Shown: piece after piece, positions 1 to 5,227 of the stretch
How the letters are laid out: every line of letters starts with the position of its first letter
How positions within the stretch are numbered: position 1 is the first letter of the stretch
NCBI GenBank assembly: GCA_025934335.1
Contig: JAICYG010000081.1
Span: forward strand, 1-11,205
Direction: 5' to 3'
DNA length: 11,205 bases
Origin: Thermoleophilia bacterium
GTDB lineage: Bacteria > Actinomycetota > Thermoleophilia > Gaiellales > Gaiellaceae
Made by a program: the position numbers and the translations under genes
Notes under the pieces: generated by a model
Seen by the model: the letters and a program-made list of their open reading frames with translations, nothing else
What the model was told of the DNA's origin: nothing
Database searches by the model: none

Positions 1-275
1 GACGTGCACGAGCCGCGGATCCTCGTGGCGGCGAGCTCACGGCAGCCGCTCGAACAGGGCGGCAGCCGGCGATACGAGAGACGCCGCGGCGAGGAGCGCC
101 TCCATCGCCTCCAGCGTCGGCACGATCTCGGCCGGGCACGGACTCTCCCCGCCGGCACCGGCAGAAGCCCGAGGCGCCGGTAGGCCCGCCGCTAGTACAC
201 CCGTCCTAGTCCTGCTCGAAGCTCCCTCTCGACCGAACGCGCCGCGAGATCGAGCAGCGCGAGCACCGCAGGTGA
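1..275. other. No supported gene; downstream flank of the kinase
   Basis: I find no convincing gene here. On the minus strand a short open frame ends with TGA at 37-39 and could start at GTG 123 (28 codons, ending in an Ala/Leu-rich stretch). On the plus strand a frame open from the window edge ends at TAG near 181 and encodes an Arg-rich sequence. Neither has a family resemblance or a clear ribosome binding site. Either could be the tail of a gene that lies outside the window. I see no hairpin followed by a T-run that would mark a terminator for the kinase gene ending at 276. Confidence 0.4.
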
Positions 276-1535
276 TCAGCCGGCCGAGGTCGCCATCGCG
301 TTCTTGCCCGCCGCGGAAGCCGAGGGAGCGTGGAGTGGCAGGTCGAGCTCGAAGGTCGATCCGCCGTCCGCCACCGGTGCGAACGCGAGCGTGCCGCCCA
401 GCTCGTGCGCGAGTTCGCGTGCGATGTAGAGGCCGAGACCTGTGCCGCCGATCCCGCGTGTCTGTTGCGCGTCCAGCCGCGCGAACCGCTCGAAGATGCG
501 TTCGGCCTCAGCCGCAGGTACGCCGATCCCTTCGTCGTGGACCCGGAACCGCACCCCGCCGTCGTGCAGGGCCACACTGACTTCGATCCGGCCACCGTCG
601 GGCGAGTACTTGACGGCGTTGTCGATCAGGCTGGCAAGGATCTGCTTGATCCGTGCCGCGTCGGACTCGATCGACGGCACGTGGGAGTCCGCGAGCTCGA
701 GCGACAGGTTTTCCGGCAGGTGGGAGCGTGCGGCGTCCACCGCGCGACCTGCAATCGCAGCCGGCTCGCATGCTTCCCGGACTGTGTGGAGGCGGACTCC
801 TGCTTCGAGCTGGGCACTCGAGAGGATGTCGCCGACGACCGATGCGAGCTGGTCTGACTCTTCCGCGATGACGGCGAGAAGCTTGCTGCGCGACGTGTCG
901 TCGGTGAGGTCGGTTCGCTCGAGCAGCTTCGCCGCCCCGTAGACGGCGGCAAGCGGCGTCCGCAACTCGTGTGCAGCGGTCGTGACGAAGTCCGCCTGCG
1001 CCCGGGCCAGGCGTGCAGCTTCGTCTCGTGCGGCGAGTCGCACCTCGAGCTGGTCGACGACGATCCCGGCCAGGTCCTCGAGCGCGCTCAGCTCCTCCGC
1101 GGCCACCTGACGCGGCTCGCGGTCGATCACGTTCAACGTGCCGAGGTGGTAGCCGTCGCGCGTGATCAGCGGCACGCCGGCGTAGAAGCGCAAGCCGAGC
1201 TCGCCGCGCACGAGCGGGTTATCGAGCGTGCGCGGGTCGACCTCGGCGTCGGCGACGACCCAGGGGCCGTCCTGCAGGACAGCCGACGCACAGAGGCCGG
1301 GCTCGCGGTCGATCTCCTGGACGTCGATCCCGTGCCGGGACTTGAACCAGATCCGGTCACGATCGACGATGCTCACGGTCGAGATCGGAACGTCGAAGAT
1401 CAGCGCGGCAAGGCGCGTCACCCGGTCGAAGGCACCGTCCGGCGGCGTGTCGAGGATCGCGTAGCGCTCGACCGCCGCGAGACGCTCGGCTTCCTCGCGA
1501 CCCTCCACGCTCTCGGACGACGGCTCAACCCCCAT
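276..1535 (-). CDS. GAF-domain sensor histidine kinase
   Basis: This is a 419-aa two-component sensor kinase that autophosphorylates a histidine and passes the phosphate to a response regulator. A GAF domain covers about residues 22-165 and begins with the ERYAILDTPPDGAFDRVTRL segment typical of bacterial GAF kinases. A short helical linker leads to a HisKA domain with H-box AHELRTPL (phospho-acceptor His189). The HATPase_c domain follows, with N-box Asn306 (IDNAVKYSPDG), G1 DEGIG (334-338), F-box ERFARLD and G2 GGTGLGL (363-369), so all catalytic boxes are intact. I see no membrane segment, so it is probably cytosolic and senses an internal ligand or redox cue through GAF. The ATG at 1535 gives a full N-terminus but has only a weak upstream ribosome site. 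It diverges from the receiver gene at 1620 with 84 bases between them, and that receiver is its likely partner. The family call is strong; the signal is unknown. Confidence 0.95.
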   Translation of the reverse strand: MGVEPSSESVEGREEAERLAAVERYAILDTPPDGAFDRVTRLAALIFDVPISTVSIVDRDRIWFKSRHGIDVQEIDREPGLCASAVLQDGPWVVADAEVDPRTLDNPLVRGELGLRFYAGVPLITRDGYHLGTLNVIDREPRQVAAEELSALEDLAGIVVDQLEVRLAARDEAARLARAQADFVTTAAHELRTPLAAVYGAAKLLERTDLTDDTSRSKLLAVIAEESDQLASVVGDILSSAQLEAGVRLHTVREACEPAAIAGRAVDAARSHLPENLSLELADSHVPSIESDAARIKQILASLIDNAVKYSPDGGRIEVSVALHDGGVRFRVHDEGIGVPAAEAERIFERFARLDAQQTRGIGGTGLGLYIARELAHELGGTLAFAPVADGGSTFELDLPLHAPSASAAGKNAMATSAG

Positions 1536-1619
1536 GAGGTGCCGTCATGTTGGCATACCTGCACTCCCCCGGTAGCTTTCGGAGACTTCGCTCTCAACGG
1601 ATGCGGTAGGTCTCAGACG
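1536..1619. promoter_or_regulatory. Divergent intergenic region, kinase / receiver-KaiC
   Basis: These 84 bases separate the start codons of the divergent kinase and receiver genes, so promoters for both should lie here or extend into the genes. I see no convincing -35/-10 pair. The receiver GTG has only a loose GGTAGG-like purine stretch about ten bases upstream. Placement is inferred from gene orientation only. Confidence 0.4.
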
Positions 1620-1976
1620 GTGAGCACAATCCTGGTCGTCGACGACGAATCGAACATGCGCTTCATGCTCCGGCTGATTCTCGAGACGGCCGGCCACGAC
1701 GTAGCGGAGGCCCCGCACGGCGCCGCCGCGCTCGCGCACGCGCAGCAATCGCCTCCGGATGTCATCGTCACCGATCTGATGATGCCGGTGATGAACGGCC
1801 GCGAGCTGATCGAGCGCCTCCGCGCCGACCCGGCAACCGCCGGAATCCCGATCGTCGTCGTCAGCGCCAATCCCCGCGCACCCCTTCCCGACGCCGACGC
1901 CAGGATCGGCAAGCCGTTCGAGCCCGACACGCTGATCGAGACCGTCCGCTCGCTGACCGAGAACGAGGCCGCCTGA
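1620..1976 (+). CDS. Stand-alone receiver-domain response regulator
   Basis: This 118-aa protein is a single CheY-like receiver domain with no output domain. It opens with TILVVDDE, which supplies the acidic metal-binding pair Asp8/Asp9. The phospho-acceptor is Asp52 in VTDLMMPVMNG, the switch Ser is Ser82 in VVVSAN, and the invariant lysine is Lys98 in IGKPF. It ends about 20 residues later. GTG 1620 is chosen because it sits immediately before the first beta strand; translation read upstream in this frame is antisense to the kinase and has no receiver character. The stop is followed after a single base by the KaiC-like gene, so the two are surely cotranscribed. It is probably phosphorylated by the divergent kinase and acts through protein contact, with the KaiC-like ATPase as the obvious candidate target (inference). 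Confidence 0.93.
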   Translation: MSTILVVDDESNMRFMLRLILETAGHDVAEAPHGAAALAHAQQSPPDVIVTDLMMPVMNGRELIERLRADPATAGIPIVVVSANPRAPLPDADARIGKPFEPDTLIETVRSLTENEAA

Positions 1977-1977
1977 C

Positions 1978-3429
1978 GTGCAGCGCCTGCCGACCGGCAT
2001 CCCCGAGCTCGACCTCGTCCTCGACGGCGGCATCCCCGCCGGCTCGCTCGTCGTCCTCGCCGGTGGGCCCGGCACCGGCAAGACGATCCTCTCCCAGCAG
2101 ATCTGCTTCGCGAACGCCACCGCCGAGCGCCCGGCGATCTTCTACACCACCTTCGCCGAGCCGCACGCGAAGCTCGTCCGCTACCTCGAGCCGTTCGAAT
2201 TCTTCGACTCCGGCGCGCTCGCGGAGCGGGTCGAGTTCGTCAGCCTCGAATCGCTGCTCCTGGACGAAGGCGGTCGGGACGGCGAACGGCTCGGCCCCGC
2301 CGTCTCGGAGCTCGTGCGCGCCTGCTTCGAGCGGCGACCGTCGGTTGTCGTCATCGACAGCGCCAAGGCGCTGCGCGACTTCGCCGACGAGCACGCCGTG
2401 CGGCGCCTCTTCTACGACCTCAGCGGCCGCGTCGCCCACACCGACACCGTCCTTCTCTTCCTCGGCGAATACGCGCCGGCCGAGATCGAGAGCGGCCCCG
2501 AGTTCTCGCTCGCCGACGGGATCGTCCAGCTCGCCTACGAGCAGCACGAGCCGCTCGACCGCCGCTGGCTCCGAATCGTCAAGCTGCGCGGCTCGAACCA
2601 CCTGGGCGGCAGACACTCGGTCACCATCGACCGGACCGGGATCGTCGTCTCGCCGCGGCTCGAGTCGCTCCGCCCGCCCGATGTGCCGCCGGAGCGCGGA
2701 CGGCTTGCGAGCGGGATCCCCGGTCTGGACGAGATGACGTGCGGCGGCATCCCGGCCGGCGATCTGACCGCGTTCCTCGGGCCGTCCGGGTCCGGCAAGA
2801 CGATCGCCGCGCTGCGCTTCGTCGTCCAGGGGCTCGAGCGGGGCGAGTCCTGTCTCTACGTCTCCTTTCAGGAGGACGCCGACCAGCTCGTCCGGAAGGC
2901 CGCCTCCTTCGGTTGGCAGATCGCCCCTGCGCTCGGGTCGGGGCAGCTCGAGATCTACACCGTGCCGCAGGGAGTTCTCGACCTCGACGTGCTCGGCGCC
3001 GCCGTACGGGCCGGGCTGTCGTCGGGGAAGGTGCGCCGGGTGGCGATCGACAGCCTCGCCGAGCTCGTCTTCTCGGCGGGCGAGGCTGGACGCTTCCCTG
3101 CCTACGCACGCATGCTCGCCGGCTTCATCCGGTCAGCCGGCGCCACCGCCGTGATCACCAGCGAGGTCGCGACCCTCGGGCCGATGACCGAGCCGCTCGG
3201 CGGTCTCTCCTTCCTCTTCCACAACGTCGTTCTCCTCCGCTATGTCGAGATCGACTCCGAGATGCGCCGCGGGATCTCCGTCCTGAAGATGCGCGACTCG
3301 GACCACGAGAAGGGTGTCCGTCAGTTCGAGATCGACCAGCACGGCTTCGTCGTCGGCGACCAACTCGACGGCCTCACCGGCATCCTCGGCTGGAGCGCCC
3401 TCCGCGAAGGGCCACCACCACCGACTTAG
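1978..3429 (+). CDS. Two-domain KaiC-like RecA-fold ATPase
   Basis: This 483-aa protein has two tandem KaiC/RadA-type P-loop domains. Domain 1 (about 1-235) has Walker A GGPGTGKT (Lys35, Thr36) and Walker B VVVIDS (Asp127). Domain 2 (about 240-470) has Walker A GPSGSGKT (Lys274) and Walker B VAIDS (Asp358). Glu61 (TTFAE) and Glu299 (SFQED) sit where KaiC proteins carry catalytic glutamates; KaiC has a Glu pair, so domain 1 appears to keep only one. The segment LLRYVEIDSEMRRGISVLKM matches the KaiC CII C-terminal region. The KaiC autophosphorylation pair Ser431/Thr432 aligns to Ser411/Phe412, so the classical two-site cycle cannot operate unchanged (alignment from memory). The protein is somewhat shorter than cyanobacterial KaiC (about 519 aa), and no kaiA or kaiB is in the window. 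GTG 1978 lies one base after the receiver stop. It is likely a cytosolic signalling ATPase; a clock role is not supported. Confidence 0.93.
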   Translation: MQRLPTGIPELDLVLDGGIPAGSLVVLAGGPGTGKTILSQQICFANATAERPAIFYTTFAEPHAKLVRYLEPFEFFDSGALAERVEFVSLESLLLDEGGRDGERLGPAVSELVRACFERRPSVVVIDSAKALRDFADEHAVRRLFYDLSGRVAHTDTVLLFLGEYAPAEIESGPEFSLADGIVQLAYEQHEPLDRRWLRIVKLRGSNHLGGRHSVTIDRTGIVVSPRLESLRPPDVPPERGRLASGIPGLDEMTCGGIPAGDLTAFLGPSGSGKTIAALRFVVQGLERGESCLYVSFQEDADQLVRKAASFGWQIAPALGSGQLEIYTVPQGVLDLDVLGAAVRAGLSSGKVRRVAIDSLAELVFSAGEAGRFPAYARMLAGFIRSAGATAVITSEVATLGPMTEPLGGLSFLFHNVVLLRYVEIDSEMRRGISVLKMRDSDHEKGVRQFEIDQHGFVVGDQLDGLTGILGWSALREGPPPPT

Positions 3430-3441
3430 ACACAAACTCCC

Positions 3442-3454
3442 CGCAGCTTCTGCG
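3442..3454. terminator. Small hairpin between convergent genes
   Basis: CGCAG-CTT-CTGCG forms a 5-bp stem with a 3-base loop in the 43-base gap between the converging KaiC-like and hemolysin III-like genes. The position suits a bidirectional terminator, but the stem is short and no T-run follows on either strand. Confidence 0.25.
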
Positions 3455-3472
3455 AGTCGCCTGTCCGCCGCG

Positions 3473-4129
3473 TCAGCTGAGGCCGACGACGAAGACGGCG
3501 ACGGCGACGTACTGGCAAGCGAGTGCGACGATCGTCAACGCGTGAAAGAGCTCGTGGTAGCCGAACACACGCGGGAACGGGTCGGGCCGGCGGCGCGCAT
3601 ACACGATCGCGCCCGCGGTGTATGCGACGCCTCCCGCGGCGAGCAAGAAGATCGGGACGAAGCCTTCATTGCGCGCGAGCTGCGGTAGCGCGACCACGCC
3701 GACCCAGCCGAGCGCAACCCCGATCGCCGCCGACAGCCACTTCGGGGAGCGAACCCAACACATCTTCGCAAGCGTCGCGACTGAAGCACCGACCCAGACG
3801 ACGGTGAGCACAGTCGTGCGCCAGGCACCATGGAGACCGATCAGAGCGACCGGTGTGTACGTGCCTGCGATCAGCAGGAAAATCCCGGCGTGGTCGGCGC
3901 GCCGCATCCAGAGGCGGCGACTGGGGCTCCAGGTGACGCGATGGTAGAGCGCGCTCGTGCCGAGCATGACACTCGCCGACACCGCGAACACGCCCGCAGC
4001 GAGCCCGTGGGCAGCCGGTGCGTCAGCCACGAAGGCAACGCCGACGACGCACGAGATGAAGAAGGCAACCGCGTGCAGCACACCGCGAAGCGTCGGCCGC
4101 TGCGCCAGACCTGCGGGTTCGGCCGTCAT
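3473..4129 (-). CDS. Hemolysin III / PAQR-family membrane protein
   Basis: This 218-aa integral membrane protein belongs to the hemolysin III (YqfA/TrhA, adiponectin-receptor-like) family and has about seven hydrophobic segments. It carries the family's putative metal-site elements: SALYH (Ser59, His63) at the end of helix 2, RADHAGIFLLIAGTYTP (Asp79, His80) in helix 3, and GYHELFHALTI (His192, His196) in the last helix. Members are proposed to act as metal-dependent hydrolases or in membrane-fluidity control, and true haemolytic activity is rarely shown. The frame is open up to a possible start at 4180, but ATG 4129 is preferred. It overlaps the stop of the 128-aa gene as ATGA, and the extra upstream residues are Arg-rich and unlike the family. 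It is the last gene of the minus-strand run beginning at 5068. The family call is firm; the physiological role is open. Confidence 0.92.
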   Translation of the reverse strand: MTAEPAGLAQRPTLRGVLHAVAFFISCVVGVAFVADAPAAHGLAAGVFAVSASVMLGTSALYHRVTWSPSRRLWMRRADHAGIFLLIAGTYTPVALIGLHGAWRTTVLTVVWVGASVATLAKMCWVRSPKWLSAAIGVALGWVGVVALPQLARNEGFVPIFLLAAGGVAYTAGAIVYARRRPDPFPRVFGYHELFHALTIVALACQYVAVAVFVVGLS

Positions 4130-4512
4130 CGCTCGAGCGCCGATCCCAACTCGCCGCCGACGAGGATGCTGATCGCGCACCGGCCAAGATGCACGACGAG
4201 CTGGCTGTCGCCCCGCCAGAAGGCGCGCTCGAACTCGTCCGGCCGAATGACGAACCCATTCTGACGCGAGCCGACGTGGAAGAACAGGGTCTCGATGGTC
4301 GAGTCGTCCGCGCGAAGGAGAACCTCCTGCAAGCGCTCGTCGAGCTCGCCGCGATCGAGCCGCCCGACCATGATCCCGGAGATGAACGGCGTCCCGTCCG
4401 TCCCGGAGAACAAGACGAGCACCGAACGGCCGATCAAGCCCAATAGCGCCTTCAGTGCCTGTTCGTATCCGAGCTCTGCGGCTCCTTCCCGGCTGCTTTC
4501 GAACCGTGTCAC
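4126..4512 (-). CDS. Uncharacterised 128-aa protein
   Basis: I do not recognise a family. The protein has a charged helical N-terminus, then alternating hydrophobic strands (RSVLVLFSG, TPFISGIMVGRL, ETLFFHVG, NGFVIRPDEFERAFW, SQLVVHLGRCAISILVGG). This pattern suggests a compact mainly-beta domain of the sort seen in small ligand-binding or adaptor proteins. I see no signal peptide or membrane helix. GTG 4512 is supported by a GGAG sequence six bases upstream and by the GTGA overlap with the stop of a 30-aa ORF. Its own stop overlaps the start of the hemolysin III-like gene by four bases, so the two are probably translationally coupled. Normal G/C-rich third positions support coding. A helper role for the membrane protein is inference from coupling only. 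Confidence 0.8.
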   Translation of the reverse strand: MTRFESSREGAAELGYEQALKALLGLIGRSVLVLFSGTDGTPFISGIMVGRLDRGELDERLQEVLLRADDSTIETLFFHVGSRQNGFVIRPDEFERAFWRGDSQLVVHLGRCAISILVGGELGSALER

Positions 4513-4601
4513 CTCGTCTCCAGCTCCGGACTGAGTTCCTCGTGCAGCGCCTGCTCGCGCGCGCGTCTCAGCGCCGACTGTGGGCTACGCGTGTCCATCA
4601 T
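4509..4601 (-). CDS. Possible 30-aa small protein
   Basis: This small ORF starts at two consecutive ATG codons (4601/4598), with a GAGAGGA ribosome-binding-like sequence eight bases upstream. It encodes a charged, probably helical peptide ending HEELSPELETR. Its stop overlaps the GTG of the 128-aa gene as GTGA, and its start lies three bases after the TAA of the 35-aa membrane peptide. The spacing is typical of a coupled operon. It could be a real microprotein or a short upstream reading frame that delivers ribosomes to the 128-aa gene. I recognise no family. Confidence 0.45.
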   Translation of the reverse strand: MMDTRSPQSALRRAREQALHEELSPELETR

Positions 4602-4604
4602 CGG

Positions 4605-4712
4605 TTACATCCTCTCGCTGACGAGCTGGGCCGCGATCAGAGCGGCCATCCCAGCGGCGAGTACCCACAGAGCCAGCGTCACCGGGTTGATCGTTCTGAT
4701 GAAACGCCGCAC
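4605..4712 (-). CDS. 35-aa single-span membrane peptide
   Basis: The N-terminus is basic (MRRFIRTINP) and is followed by one hydrophobic helix (TLALWVLAAGMAALIAAQLV) and a short SERM tail. The positive-inside rule predicts N-in, C-out. GTG 4712 is proposed because the same frame farther upstream overlaps the lysine-rich gene, where codon usage clearly favours the other frame. The ribosome site (GGTGGT) is weak. An alternative is a 99-aa protein from ATG 4904, which would overlap the zinc-ribbon stop as ATGA and carry a long Glu-rich stretch before the helix. TAA lies three bases before the next ORF. A membrane-located partner of the neighbouring hemolysin III-like protein is conceivable but unproven. 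Confidence 0.5.
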   Translation of the reverse strand: MRRFIRTINPVTLALWVLAAGMAALIAAQLVSERM

Positions 4713-4732
4713 GGCACCACCGTAGCCGCGAG

Positions 4733-4831
4733 CTACTTCTTGTCCTTCTTCGCCTGGCGTTTTTCCTTCAGCGTCTTCTGAGCCTTCTTCTTCTCCATGC
4801 TCTTCTTCGAGTTCTTGTCCTTGCTGGCCAT
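4733..4831 (-). CDS. 32-aa lysine-rich small basic protein
   Basis: This is a very short ORF with strong support. It encodes MASKDKNSKKSMEKKKAQ followed by KTLKEKRQAKKDKK, with 14 Lys among 32 residues. AAAGGAG lies five bases upstream of the ATG, the best ribosome binding site in the window. Third positions are nearly all G or C (AAG rather than AAA for lysine), while the overlapping frame on the same strand is rich in GAA, CAA and GGA. That shows which frame is used. The SLKEKR-xxKKxKK-like ending resembles small Lys-rich hypothetical proteins I recall from actinobacteria (memory only). It is probably soluble and disordered, able to bind nucleic acid or acidic partners. It is second in the minus-strand run. 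Confidence 0.72.
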   Translation of the reverse strand: MASKDKNSKKSMEKKKAQKTLKEKRQAKKDKK

Positions 4832-4836
4832 TTTGA

Positions 4837-4843
4837 CTCCTTT
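4837..4843 (-). promoter_or_regulatory. Strong ribosome binding site of the Lys-rich gene
   Basis: AAAGGAG on the minus strand is followed by five bases (TCAAA) and then ATG 4831. It is much closer to consensus than the sites of most neighbours and fixes both the start and the frame of the 32-aa gene. Confidence 0.75.
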
Positions 4844-4900
4844 CGCTGGATGAATCGCCGAGGCCGTCGCGGCCCTGATTCGTCGGACGGCGGCGACTGC

Positions 4901-5068
4901 TCATCCCCTCGCCCGGCGCGCTTCCGTCTCGAGCAACGTCAGGCAGCCGGGGCACACGGTGCCATCCTCGAGCACTTCCCAGCCGACATGGTCGACATCG
5001 TCTCTAGGCGCACGCCGGCAGCGCGAACATCTGACCTGATTCGAGAGATTCGAGCTCTCTGGCTCCAC
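4901..5068 (-). CDS. 55-aa zinc-ribbon protein
   Basis: This small protein has two CXXC knuckles: CSRC (Cys14, Cys17) and CPGC (Cys39, Cys42), 21 residues apart. Between them lies a DDVDHVGWEVLEDGTV segment that looks like two beta strands. This is the usual layout of a zinc ribbon, so a structural Zn(II) site is expected. An Arg-rich tail follows. GTG 5068 is the first start after an in-frame TGA and is preceded by GGGAGGG about four bases away. The stop overlaps a potential ATG at 4904, and the lysine-rich gene begins 69 bases on. It heads the minus-strand run, diverging from the FAD oxidoreductase gene. It may be nucleic-acid or protein binding; no specific function can be assigned. Confidence 0.75.
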   Translation of the reverse strand: MEPESSNLSNQVRCSRCRRAPRDDVDHVGWEVLEDGTVCPGCLTLLETEARRARG

Positions 5069-5227
5069 GCGCCCTCCCGTTCATCCCGAGCTCGCTGCAC
5101 GCGCAAAGGGAAGTTGAGATCGCTCCCCGTCACTGACGGTCACAGGGCGACGGAAGGCGCAGAGGACAAGCGTAGCCGCTGACGGGTTGCGAGCCGCGAC
5201 ATCCGCGCCGGCGACGGCTGGCAGAGC
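5069..5227. promoter_or_regulatory. Divergent intergenic region with inverted repeat
   Basis: These 159 bases separate the zinc-ribbon gene from the FAD oxidoreductase. They contain a perfect 6-bp inverted repeat with one central base (CCGTCA-C-TGACGG, 5127-5139) and two GTCAC copies ten bases apart (5129-5133, 5139-5143). This is a plausible operator for either direction. I see no clear promoter hexamers. Confidence 0.4.

Noticed and set aside
37..123. 28-codon minus-strand ORF at the left edge
   Set aside because: It has no ribosome site and no family, and its Ala/Leu-rich composition is common by chance; it cannot be told from noise without the flanking sequence.
969..1619. Upstream extension of the receiver gene
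   Set aside because: The extension is antisense to the kinase and has no family resemblance; the receiver fold begins right at GTG 1620.
1861..2616. 251-codon minus-strand frame opposite the receiver and KaiC-like genes
   Set aside because: It overlaps two intact conserved genes and shows only acidic, Val/Gly-rich shadow composition.
1978..3429. Assignment as a true circadian kaiC
   Set aside because: No kaiA or kaiB is present and the phosphorylation pair appears incomplete, so only KaiC-like is supported.
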